64,000 nt of DNA. Origin: Costus lasius. Its lineage: Eukaryota; Streptophyta; Magnoliopsida; Zingiberales; Costaceae. Positions 54,776 to 64,000 of the stretch are shown here, piece by piece. Below the pieces are notes generated by a model, which did not search any database, had not been told where the DNA came from, and saw nothing but the letters and a program-made list of their open reading frames with translations. The stretch lies in NCBI GenBank assembly GCA_027563935.2, contig CM050454.1, forward strand, positions 4,802,001-4,866,000, in the 5' to 3' direction. How positions within the stretch are numbered: the first letter of the stretch is position 1; each line of letters begins with the position of its first letter. Made by a program: the position numbers and the translations under genes.

Positions 54776-54908
54776 GGCAATGTGGTTGAGCTTCGCAAAG
54801 CTGCAATTCTGTATATATCTCTAGAGCGAGAAAGAATCGAGCACGTTTGAGTGAAGGGATTATTAATTATGGAAGTGCAGTGTTGAGAGAGAGAGAGAGA
54901 GGGCACCG

Positions 54909-54915
54909 TATTTAT
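54909..54915 (-). promoter_or_regulatory. Possible TATA box of the kinase gene
   Basis: The minus strand reads CCATAAATACGG, about 135 bases before the ATG at 54775, followed by a CT/GA repeat (54887-54902). A second AT-rich candidate, GATATATACAG, lies at about 54812-54822. Either could serve. Confidence 0.4.
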
Positions 54916-54922
54916 GGAAAGG

Positions 54923-56677
54923 TTTATGGTTGCGGCGTTTCTTCAACGTGGGGGGGACTGGAGCGCGCGGGGACGGAAAAGGCAGTTTTGGTGGCGCGGT
55001 TCGTTGAACGGAAGGTGGTGATGTGTCGTTTGCCTTTGCTCGATTCGGGTGCGTCGCCTGGGAGAAGATGCCTTCGGATTCTTACTACTACAAAATCTGA
55101 GTGGTCTTCGAAATATCTTACAAAGATACATTCTTAACAGCATAAATCGATCAATCTATAGATGAGCAAAATCATTGGGCTTCCTTAGACTCGAAATAAA
55201 GCTTTTAGGCTAAAAGCTCTTCGAACTTTTTGAGACAATTCATAAACAGCTACAATCGATCCAAATTAGCACCAAAATCCAGTGCCCAAATTTTTTGAAA
55301 TTGGATTAACTTAATATTGGAAATTCTACGACTTAGTCACGTCATTGAGAAGTCAAGCATCAAAGCCTACGAGCACACATCTGTACAAAAATTGAAATTC
55401 ATTATAACGCAGAAAAGGAAAAATTAATAGTGGGTGAAAAAATAGAATTGGGACGGAAGCCAATAATATATTCCACCTAAAAGGTTCGGTGGGACAATGG
55501 TGGTCACGATTCCCTCGTGCACTGAATTAGGGATGGCACTTTAACTTGACTCCGACAGATATCCAACCTGACCCGATCATTTTATAATAGGTTTAGATAT
55601 CGATTAGTTAAATAGGACAAATGTAAATTTGATAAATCGAATATTAATCAGATTAAGATAGTACGTGTACTTAGTATTGGGGGTACGTATTTAATACCGA
55701 ATTTACCAAATTAAATTTTTAAAATTTTTCATACTAAAATTTTATAAACTAAAATCTACAATTTTTTTACTTAACCGAAATAACTAAAATTTTTTTGATA
55801 AATTTAATAAATTACTAATATATATATATATATATATATATCCATAAATCAATTTTTACGGAAAAAAATGAAAATCAAAACCAAAATCGAAAACTATTTT
55901 TACAAAATTAATTACTGAAACTAAATCTTTCTTTTACCAAACTGGATTTACTGAAATTTTTTGTAATTAGTAAAATTCAATTTTACCAAACCCGTCATCA
56001 TGACCAAGTACCTAATACCTAATTTCAAAAATAAATATAAATATATTTTTAGTATTAAAAATATAAAATAATTATTATATAAATATATTTTACTATTAAA
56101 AATATAAAATAATAATAATAATTAAATATAAATATATTATTATTTTAATTTATTAAATTATATTAAAAATAAAAAATAAAAAATATTTTTTTTTTATTTA
56201 ATTAGATACCCACGATTCGAGTTATATAATTGTACCCACGTCGGAACTCTGTTGTGATTTCATTGTCTCGTGGGCTAGCGCGTCATGTGAGTCAGATATG
56301 GTAAAACATGTGCATATTTTATTAAGGCCCGACTTGGGGTCTGCCAAATTGTCCTCATTTTCCACGTTCGATAAAAAAAGGAAACACTGTATACATCGAA
56401 CTCGCCCACATTTATTGCTCTGTTAACTAATCGTTTCTCTCCAAATGGGACGTGCTGCCCGTCTAACGGTGCAAGGCAACTTGGCACATATCGGATCAAA
56501 TCCATTGCCATGTTGTTTGGACGCCCAAAACCCACTCACGACATCCCACCTTCCGTTCATGGTTCAACGCCCCCACCAAGGCACCAACTCCTCGCGTTGA
56601 ATCGATGCAACCGCCAACACAAAATCGATCGATCCACCAGGTTGATCAATGAACAATGACCGATGATCATTGCCTAA
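54923..56677. other. Intergenic, AT-rich
   Basis: No gene seen. It holds a (TA)n run at about 55818-55841 and AT-rich repeat sequence (55550-56200) with ATAAATATAAATATATT-type units similar to 25730-25830. A 86-codon minus ORF at 56275-56535 is without known domain. Confidence 0.4.
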
Positions 56678-57758
56678 GACAATTTATTATTGGCCTAAAC
56701 ATGCTAATAAATTCATATAAAGGTGTCACATTGATAGCTGATGGTATGTTTTTACTTCAGCACTCTATGATACCCTACTCATCAAAGTTGTCTGCAAAGC
56801 ATGGTGGGTGTTCCTGTTCAACTCGCCATGCTTGTAAAATCCCTGCAGCTGATGAATTAGTTGACTCGGTGAATTCTGGTTCACCAGAGGAAATACGTCA
56901 GATTATCGATGTGATATCTAGAGTATTATCACTCAATCATAAAGAAGAATATGAGAATATATCTCCTACTCTTCATGATAAAATTGAATCAAGAAATCCT
57001 GAAGTGGATGACTTGATACGATCATTAGAAAAAGATCAATTTTTTTGCTCAAATCCCCAGCTACATTGGGATAAAAATAAACTTGTTTATACCCTGAAAA
57101 TCAAAGATCTCAGTTTTCGAATAACAAAAAAAAATATCAGAGCAACTAATGAAAATATTGTTGAATTTAAAATGCACATTGATAACTTAATAAAGTTCAA
57201 TGTGATCAGAAGGAGTACATCTCCCCACAGATCTCCTGCTTTAATTGTGAACAAACACAGTGAACAAGTAAAAGGTAAAACACAAATAGTCATTGACTAT
57301 CGTCATCTTAATGATAACATTGAAGATGATAGTTATGATTTCCAAATAAAATAGAGTTGATTAACTCTATACAAGAAAGTATAATCTTCTCAAAATTCGA
57401 CTGCAAGTCCGGATTTTGGCAAATTCGCATGGCAAAAGAATCAATATCATTGACAGCCTTTACCTATCCATTAGGAAGCTTTGAATGGTTAGTAATGTCA
57501 TTTGGTTTAAAAACTGCCCCGGCAGTGTTCCAAAGAAAAATGAATATGGTATTTGCACCATATAAAGACTTTGTTTATGTATACATAAATGAGATCTTAG
57601 TACACAGCCAAAAAGAAAAAGAACATACAAGCCACTGAAAGCTTGTTCTTCAAAAGTTTTATACAAACGGGATAATTGCCTCTGGACAAAAATCTCAGTT
57701 TTATAGAAAATGTTTTGAATATCTAGGTGTGGAGATTGGTCATGGAACTATTAAAACT
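56678..57758 (+). pseudogene. Caulimovirid protease end and reverse transcriptase, copy 1 (broken)
   Basis: The frame 56656-57354 covers the end of the protease region and the RT start (IDYRHLND). A stop then separates it from the next frame (57357-57638), which holds KFDCKSGFWQI, a palm block, and the catalytic box as VYINEILVHS. Members need two aspartates (YIDD), so this copy has lost its active site. The frame breaks again after 57638. At about 57758 the sequence jumps from the RT thumb to the end of the downstream ORF, so RNase H and most of that ORF are deleted (about 1.4 kb relative to copy 2). Confidence 0.85.
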
Positions 57759-58473
57759 TATTGCAGATGTCATAAGGGCTTTTCTATTATCAAAACTTTC
57801 ATTGATCTTGATCAATGGAATGATTGCATCATCAAAGAGACTCTAGTTTCTCTCTTGGATTTATTTAATTATGGATTATTAGACCAGTTGGTTCTTCATC
57901 CTCAACACCTTGACAAAATTTCCTCTTTCCCATGGAAACTCAAATACTACCTTGCAAATTTCTACAAGTAGTATTATAAAAGAAAACCTCTTAACGGGTT
58001 TTTTGATTTGGATATCTGCTCTTATCCACCTTGGTTTCTTGGATATCCAGCATATGTGACATTAGATATTAATTAAATATCAAGAAGATTATGTTCTAGA
58101 TTTTTAGTTACAAAATTTTGAAGAGGAGGTCAAACATACACAAAGCACTCTTATTGAATTACAGCTATGACTCTAGGGAAGCTTATGTATGGTCGAAGAC
58201 AGTATTCCTTTCTACAAGCCTTCTTTATTGACAAAAGATAAGACAATAAAAATCTATGTAGAAGAAGACCTTTAGACTTTTTTCGTCCCTTTTACTTCAT
58301 ACTTTTGCAATGACGCAGGGTTTTGTGATCATTTCAAAAGTATTAAGAATAAAAAATTAGCCAAAGTTCTCAAATACTATGGCCACATGATCATTTCTTC
58401 CAGTAGAGATTATGAAATTATTGAAGATATGGAAGATGAGTATGAAATTATTGAAGATATGGAAGATGAGTAG
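57758..58473 (+). pseudogene. Caulimovirid downstream ORF, C-terminal part, copy 1
   Basis: CHKGFSIIKTFIDLDQWNDC and later parts match the minus-strand ORF at 60141-60467. The frame has a stop at 57969-57971. The 3' end, after more breaks, finishes with an acidic repeat, EIIEDMEDEY twice (58411-58473). The role of this protein in the virus is not known to me. It cannot be made whole from this copy. Confidence 0.65.
58411..58472 (+). repeat. 30-bp tandem repeat at the viral ORF end
   Basis: TATGAAATTATTGAAGATAT plus GGAAGATGAG occurs twice, adding ten acidic residues. Confidence 0.9.
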
Positions 58474-58477
58474 TTTT

Positions 58478-58640
58478 CTCTATCTCCCGAAGGACTATCA
58501 CCACTATCTCTCTAGTGGTAAAAAAGAAACTGCTTTCACTATCTCCCGAAGGACTATCACCACTATCTCTTTAGTGGGAATCTCTACTATTCATCAATAG
58601 TGGCCAACATGTCAAAACTACTATTCATCAATAGTAGTTG
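58478..58640 (+). promoter_or_regulatory. Repeats in the viral intergenic region
   Basis: CTATCTCCCGAAGGACTATC with CACCACTATCTCT-TAGTGG occurs twice about 62 bp apart, followed by two CTACTATTCATCAATAGT palindromic units. Repeated blocks upstream of the TATA box are where caulimovirid enhancers lie; activity is inferred. Confidence 0.55.
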
Positions 58641-58826
58641 AGACCAATTATTGATCCCATTAACATAAAGAAGATGTTGAAAACAATGCGATGTTAGCCA
58701 ACTCGTCTAGGCAGTTGTCACATCACCTTTAGTTAGTGGCATTAATTATATAACCAAGTGGACAATTATATGCTCCACGATCTTTTGCTTCATTCTTATC
58801 TCTTATCTCTTTGTTATTGGAGAGGA

Positions 58827-58835
58827 TATAAATAG
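58827..58835 (+). promoter_or_regulatory. TATA box of the viral pregenomic promoter
   Basis: TATAAATAG after GAGAGGA, about 155 bases before the primer site. This is the arrangement of the caulimovirid full-length RNA promoter. Confidence 0.75.
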
Positions 58836-58930
58836 ATGAGTATAGTAAGCAAAAGGCAGAGGCCTTCTGCAAGTCCCTGAGTGTGTGCTCGTGTGCTCTC
58901 TCTACTCTCTTGTAAGATATTTTTGCTTTG

Positions 58931-58936
58931 AATAAA
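58931..58936 (+). terminator. Viral polyadenylation signal
   Basis: AATAAA within TTTGAATAAAGTTCG, about 100 bases after the TATA box. That position is usual for the terminal redundancy of caulimovirid RNA. Confidence 0.6.
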
Positions 58937-58984
58937 GTTCGATTACTTATATTATGTATCATTTGTAGCCCCCTCCTCTTTGTT

Positions 58985-58995
58985 TGGTATCAAAG
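58985..58995 (+). other. Viral primer binding site, initiator tRNA-Met type
   Basis: TGGTATCAAAG matches the start of the tRNA-Met-complementary primer site (TGGTATCAGAG) with one difference. By convention it marks position 1 of a caulimovirid genome. Confidence 0.75.
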
Positions 58996-59769
58996 GATAT
59001 GAATAGAACAGTTTCACTTAACGTATTCGTGAACTCATTGCTCGCCCTCTGCTCTACCGCCTTCTCAACTTCGCCCATGGTCAATCTGAAGGCTTAACAC
59101 AATCCCTGTCAAGTATAAATCTGAAGGATTATGCAAATCATGAAGTAAACAAATGCTTCTATAAAGAACCAACTATGAGGTGGATGGGTGGGAGCAAGTG
59201 AGCTCGCAGCAAGATTGTAAGGCACAGTGAGAGAAAGCACATGATGAATTCTTTCCCTACATTTTTCTGCTCCCATTAAAATTTTCTTTCCTCTATTTTT
59301 CTCTCCATGGAAGCTGTTTGGAGGTATACTAGTTTCTAATTTGTACATCATGCAGTGAAAGTTGCAAACCAAAATAATCAATGAAGTAATACTTACGGGA
59401 AAAACTGTAGAACATCAAGCATATAGTGCCAAATGTCAAATTATAAACATCTTTTGACTAATATAAGTTTAAGCGTGGAGAGGATCCTGTCTCTCAAATC
59501 TTGTAGAAGAACATGCCAACCTTCACAATGGCTACTATGGAATGTGGTGAAGAATGAACGATGGTCCAGGTACATGCAATTATAGTTAAGAACTTTATAA
59601 CATACTCTTTGCTATAGAAGTGTGATTCTTTTGGAAGTATGAAATTAAGATTAGGTTAACTGATCAATAATGTTTTTCTTTATCACACGTAATTACGTTT
59701 TGTACTCTTCTCGATACAGGCATAGCATCACTTTGTATCTTCAAGATGAAGAAAGTTGAGGAAGGTGCC
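58996..59769. other. Spacer between the two viral copies
   Basis: The first part may be viral leader after the primer site. I cannot match the rest to either copy. No gene seen; a 90-codon minus ORF at 59109-59381 looks accidental. Confidence 0.4.
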
Positions 59770-59801
59770 TTCATGCAATGATCCAGGGTTTTGTGATCAT
59801 T
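59770..59801 (+). repeat. Forward viral fragment at the head-to-head junction
   Basis: TGCAATGATCCAGGGTTTTG with GATCATTTCAAAAGT has the same sense as 58306-58342 of copy 1, while the sequence directly right of it is the inverted copy. The ACTTTTG/CAAAAGT inverse match lies at the join. Confidence 0.7.
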
Positions 59802-60140
59802 TCAAAAGTGTGAAGTAAAAGGGACGAAGAAAGTCTGAAGGTCTTCTTCTACATAGATTTTCATTGTCTTGTCTTCTGTCAATAAAGAAGGTTTGTAGAA
59901 AAGAATACTGTCTTCGACCATAGATAAGCTTTGCCAAAGTCGTAGCTGTAATTCAATATGAGTGCCTTGTGTATGTTTGGCCTCCTCTTCAAAATTTTGT
60001 AAATAGAAATCTGGAACATAATCTTCTTGATATTTAATTAATATCTAATGTTTCGCATCTGCTGGATATCCAAGAAACCAAGGTGGACAGGAGCAGATAT
60101 CCAAATCAAAAAACCCATTAAGAGGTTTTCTTTTATAATA

Positions 60141-61071
60141 CTACTTGTAGAAATTTGTAAGGCAGTATTTGAGTTTCCATGGGAAAGAGGAAATTTTGTC
60201 AAAGTATTGAGGATGAAGAACCAACCGGTCTAATAATCCATAATTAAATAAATCTAGGAGAGAAACTCGAGTCTCCTTGATGATGCAATCATTCCATTGT
60301 TCAAGATCAATGAAAGTTTTGATAATAGAAAAGCCCTTATGACATATGCAATAAGGTTCTTCTGGATGAGGCTCATTTGTATATAGGGCTGTCATTGTCA
60401 AAGTAAGTCCTTTGGGCTTTGTGATCTGGTTCATCGCCATTTCGCAAAGATACTGGGTAGTAAGCAAAAACTTGTGATGTCTTTGCTTGGTTAAAATCTC
60501 ATAGATTTGTTGTTTTATAGGAGTTACAGGGGGAGGGATCCTTGATTTTGTTTGAGTCTACTGAACTTCTAATTCTATGTTCCAAGCCTTATTAAACAGC
60601 TTTAGTTGTTCGTCAAGAACTTCTTTTTGCTTTGTAAGAACTTGGCAGGTTTTTTTGTAGCTCTGAGAGCTCTTTTTCTAATTCCTTAATTCGGAATTCC
60701 TTTGCCACATATGCTTGAAGGGTTTGGGGTTCAAGCTTTGGCTGTCTAGAACATTCCAGTAGGGTCTTATGCATATATCTGAGAGCTTGAAGGTGACTAG
60801 CTAAGGTGTTCATAGATGTCAGAAAACTAGCACCATGATGATCCTTCCAGAGTAGATCTAAAAGCATGTGATCTTGTCCTGTGAGCAAAGTATAGTGCTT
60901 AGGAGTCCTGAACAAATATATTTGCTCTTTTGGTGGTTCGTCCTTTACTACTTGAGCATAGGAGGATTGTACATCTAGCTTCATAGGTTGTGATGCTGAT
61001 ATAGACTTTCCTATTTTCTTTTTAGATGAAGAGGAGGAAGCCATTTTCTGCACAACGTTATTAGTTGTCAT
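60141..61071 (-). pseudogene. Caulimovirid ORF downstream of RNase H, copy 2
   Basis: Two open pieces: 61071-60613 (begins near the end of the RNase H frame, with MASSSSSKKK about ten codons in and a coiled-coil-like ELEKELSELQKNL near its end) and 60467-60141 (CHKGFSIIKTF onward). The break between them is a stop/frame change at about 60610. Florendovirus genomes also carry a second ORF here of unknown function. The assignment is by position only. Confidence 0.55.
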
Positions 61072-61079
61072 TAGGCCTA

Positions 61080-62692
61080 ATTAAAAGCCTTGATAAAATG
61101 TCAGAAATGACATCATCTTTTCCTTTGATATGTCCAAAGGTAATTTTATATGCATTATTAATGCAATGGTCTATAAATGAGAGCTATCTCTTTTGAGAGG
61201 TTCTTTTCTCATTTTTTTTGAAGAACTTGACTATGGCTTCAAAGTTTGTTCTTATTAGTATTTCTTTTTTGTTTAAAAGAAATAGTCTAAAAGCGTCTAA
61301 GCCATAACAAACAGTTAAGATCTCTTGATCAATACTACTTGTAACATTTTTCTCCCGGAACTTGCCAAAGGCATACCGGCATATGGCTTCTGGTTCAGAA
61401 GCATATTTGTGTGATTTATGAAGGAGAATAGCTCCTCATCCGTGTTCATATCCATCTATTTGGACAATAAGATAATCATTATCCAAAGGTAATTTTAATA
61501 GTGGTAAAGTGTCTACCAGTGGTCTAATTTTGTCTATTTGTTTATAGTCTTCAGAGTTATATTTTTTAACTCTTGTAAGACTTAATTTTGAGTAGAGAGG
61601 GTCACTCAATTTATGCAGATCTTTAAAGAAATGTCTCGCATAATTAATAAGACATAAAAACTCTTGTAAGCTTTTAGTGTCTATTACTTCTAAGGTTTTA
61701 ATCTTAGAGGATATATGAGGTTGGAGTTTAATAGTTCCATGACCAATCTCTACACCTAGATATTCAATAAATTTTTTATAAAACTGAGATTTTTGTCCAG
61801 AGTTATCCCTTTGTGTAAAATTTTTGAAAAACAAGCTTTAAGTCGCTTGTATGTTTTTTTTAAAATTTTTGCTATGTACCAAGATATCATCTATGTATAC
61901 ACAAACAAAGTCTTTATATGGTGCAAATACCATATCCATTTTTCTTTGGAACACTGCCAGGGTAGTTTTTAACCAAATGGCATTACTAACCATTCGAAGC
62001 TTCCCAATAGATAGGTAAAGGCTGTCCATGGTATTGATTCTTCTGCCATGTGAATTTGCCAAAATCCAAACTTGCAATCGAATTTTGAAAAGATTATACT
62101 TCCTTATATAGAGTTAATCAACTCTGTTTTATGTGGAATATCATAACTATCATCTTCAATGATATCATTAAGACGATGATAGTCAATGACCATTCGTGTT
62201 TTACCTCTTACTTGTTCACTGTGTTTGTTCACAATGAAAGCAAGAGATCTATGGGCAGATGTACTCCTTCTAATCATATTGAGCTTTATTAAGTCATCAA
62301 TGTGCATTTTAAATTCAGCAATATTTTCATTAGTTGCTCTGATTTTCTTGTTTGCTATCCGAAAACCGGGATCTTTGATTTTCAAGGTATAAACAAGTTT
62401 ATTTTTATCCCAATGTAGTTGGGGATTTGAGCCAAAAATTTAGTCTTTTTCTAATGATCGTATCAAGTCATCCACTTCAGGATTTCCTGATTCAATTTCA
62501 TCACGAAGAGTAGGAGATATATTCTCATATTCTTCTTTATGATTGAGTGATGATACTCTATATATTTCATCGTTAATCCAACGAATTTCCTCTGGTGAAC
62601 CAAAATCCACCGAGTCAACTAATTTATTAGCTGCAGGGATTTTGCAAGCATGGGGAGTTGAACAGGAACACCCACCACGCTTTGCAAACAAC
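61080..62692 (-). pseudogene. Caulimovirid reverse transcriptase and RNase H, copy 2 (broken)
   Basis: The frame is split into pieces: 62691-62440, 62385-62104, 62077-61838, 61834-61436 and a degraded part to about 61080. Visible motifs: VIDYHRLND, the catalytic VYIDDILVHS (intact here, unlike copy 1), IGHGTIKLQPH before the RNase H, and IVQIDGYEHG at the RNase H start, followed directly by a stop. Several stops (about 62437, 61835, 61434) and frame changes make it non-coding. Expected activity in an intact virus: copying RNA into DNA and removing the RNA strand. Confidence 0.85.
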
Positions 62693-62694
62693 TC

Positions 62695-63078
62695 TCATGA
62701 GTAGGGTATCACAGAGTGCTGAAGTAAAAACATACCATCATCTGTCAATGTGACACCTTTATATGAGTTTATTAGCATGTTTAGGCCAATAATAAATTGT
62801 GTCTTCACCAAATTTAAGGGGCGAAGGCAAATACGCCCTACATATGTAGGAGGAGTATATTGGGTTTTTCCTAAGGAAAAGGAAAGCTTATGTTTAGACA
62901 GAATGTATTCATAACGAAACAACTGTCCATCCATTTGTTCAGCATAAAATTGATCTCGAGGATCTAATTTTGTATAGAATTTAGTAGGAACCAAATTCAT
63001 ATCTAAGACTATATTAATACAACCTGTGTCAATTAATGCAGATATCTCTAATTCCAATCGGAAATTTGAATCATGCAA
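62695..63078 (-). pseudogene. Caulimovirid aspartic protease, copy 2
   Basis: ALIDTGC, the catalytic D-T-G, lies near the start of this open piece (about 63040), followed by a GLNMLINSYKGV block near its end. A stop (TAG, about 63089) separates it from the upstream segment. In the virus it would cut the polyprotein. Confidence 0.75.
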
Positions 63079-63293
63079 TTTACTCTAAGAGTATAAAGCC
63101 ATGTTTGATTGGAGGCTAGCTTATGTGTATATTCAACCAAATACTGACTAGGAGGGGTGGATGTATTTGGTTCATAATCATTACTCTCATAAAGAGTCAT
63201 TTATGGGGAAGAACCTCCTTTTTCTAAATCCTCTACACGTTGTGTAAGTGTGTAGAGATCATTTTCAAGCTGTAGAACTCGTAATTCTATAAT

Positions 63294-63545
63294 TTATGTT
63301 CTTTCTACCTTCTTTAGCGGTTGAACCGAAGAGGAAGCAGGTAAAGGTGTATTTTGTTTCTCAAGACAATCTTTGCAAGCCTCGAGAGAACAAATGATAC
63401 ATTGATAGCGAAGAGTCATGCTTGGATATTTCTGGCAGAAATAGTAGGCATGGTCTTGACTACCACGTCTTAGCTGCCATTGATGTTTGTGGGGAGGAGG
63501 TATCAATGGAGTCATAATAGCATACTTAGTGACTTGAGAAGTCAT
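63294..63545 (-). pseudogene. Caulimovirid Cys/His-rich segment, copy 2
   Basis: An open piece between coat protein and protease, starting at an ATG that overlaps the coat frame stop (TGATG, 63547-63543). It has two CX2C pairs (CIICSLEACKDC) and nearby His residues, so it may bind zinc. Role unknown. The TGATG overlap could be a natural stop-restart site or just a frame break. Confidence 0.55.
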
Positions 63546-64000
63546 CAAATCTGACCAAGATATGGATTAAGTGAGTCTAACATATCCAAATTAGGAGATG
63601 TTATTTTCTCCATGTGTAGCGAACGTAACCGTTCAACTTTAGACAATAGGTCTGAAGTAAATTCATCTAATTCACTATCAGAATCAGATTGATATTTTGG
63701 ATCAGAGATAGAGATAATACTATATATTGACTCAGTGTCTGATATATATTCATTTATATTAAGTAGATCTTCTTGCACACAATCTACCAATATAGATTGT
63801 TTATTATGGAGGTTTTGTTGTTTAGTACAATCTCGTGCCAAATGATTTTGTCCTCCACAAGTGAAACAAGATAGTTTATTTTTATAATCCCTTGGAGGAT
63901 TATATTTTCTAACATGCTTATCTTTAGTAAGATAAAGTTTTTTAGTAGAAGATCTTCGTAAGAAATATTTCTTAGAATATTTTCTTCCTTTGCCTTTTCT
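63545..64000 (-). pseudogene. Caulimovirid coat protein C-terminal part, copy 2
   Basis: It is open from the window edge. A Lys/Arg-rich stretch is followed by CFTCGGQNHLARDC (CX2CX4HX4C; about 63829-63870), the nucleic-acid-binding zinc finger of caulimovirid capsid proteins, then an acidic Ser/Asp-rich tail ending at 63545. The N-terminal part lies beyond 64000. A retrotransposon gag is the alternative; the protease/RT order and the caulimovirid-type primer site in copy 1 favour the virus. Confidence 0.75.

Larger units (their letters stand above)
56678..58995 (+). mobile_element. Endogenous pararetrovirus (Caulimoviridae), copy 1
   Basis: A forward, 5'-truncated viral insert: end of protease, reverse transcriptase, a jump to the last third of a downstream ORF, the intergenic region with promoter, and the primer site. 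Homology to the inverted copy at 59795-64000 begins abruptly at 56678 (matching about 62802). The layout resembles florendoviruses and related genera, but the genus is not assigned. Plants carry such copies by chance integration; several breaks make this copy incapable of producing virus by itself. Confidence 0.85.
59795..64000 (-). mobile_element. Endogenous pararetrovirus (Caulimoviridae), copy 2, inverted
   Basis: Reading leftward from the window edge: coat protein end with zinc finger, a Cys/His-rich segment, protease, reverse transcriptase, RNase H and a downstream ORF. It is longer than copy 1 but broken by several stops and frame changes, and continues past 64000. The two copies form a large inverted repeat separated by about 0.8 kb. 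Confidence 0.85.

Noticed and set aside
1..64000. tRNA or rRNA genes
   Set aside because: No tRNA cloverleaf or rRNA segment was found; the tRNA-like matches at 2385 and 58985 are primer binding sites.

Overview
This window looks like nuclear DNA of a flowering plant. The evidence is split genes with GT-AG introns, two-pore K+ channels of the plant TPK/KCO type, a plant MAPKKK-like kinase, an F-box gene, plant Ty3 retrotransposons with a tRNA-Asp primer site, many Tourist-like MITEs and an endogenous pararetrovirus. Very GC-rich exons (the kinase and the TPK copies) sit in strongly AT-rich intergenic DNA, which suggests a monocot. I cannot name the species.

Layout. 1-3898: the 5' end of an Athila-like Ty3 element on the minus strand (protease, gag, primer site, LTR). 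4322-8990: a decayed chromovirus on the plus strand (RT, RNase H, deleted integrase, 3' LTR). 9121-10276: an F-box gene split by a 713-bp element with a 3-bp target duplication. 10360-16790: AT-rich DNA with Tourist-like MITEs. 16795-17847: a three-exon gene for a plant protein of unknown function (minus). 19080-19721: a MITE cluster. 21022-21792: a tail-anchored coiled-coil protein resembling the peroxisomal and mitochondrial division factors PMD1/2 (plus). 26837-28780: an LTR and pol tail of a second chromovirus (minus). 30028-37066: a TPK3/TPK5-like channel gene (minus) whose two exons flank a 5.7-kb intron. About 37500-48550: three tandem units of roughly 3.1 kb, each with a further TPK-like channel ORF (minus), with later TE insertions. 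50825-52560: a GC-rich block of unknown origin. 52940-54775: a kinase gene with a 487-bp internal tandem duplication (minus). 56678-58995 and 59795-64000: two inverted, broken copies of a caulimovirid; the first carries the viral promoter and primer site.

The genes do not form a pathway. The main theme is duplication: four TPK-type channels lie within 18 kb. The parent-type gene has an intact two-exon EF-hand tail. The three tandem copies keep the splice donor at the same position, but I find no second exon near them, so they end in a half EF-hand. The best leads are the kinase, where a tandem duplication appears to re-open a frame broken by an older frameshift, the exon-1-only channel array, the head-to-head viral insertion, and a near-perfect 45-bp-arm hairpin at 49469-49574.
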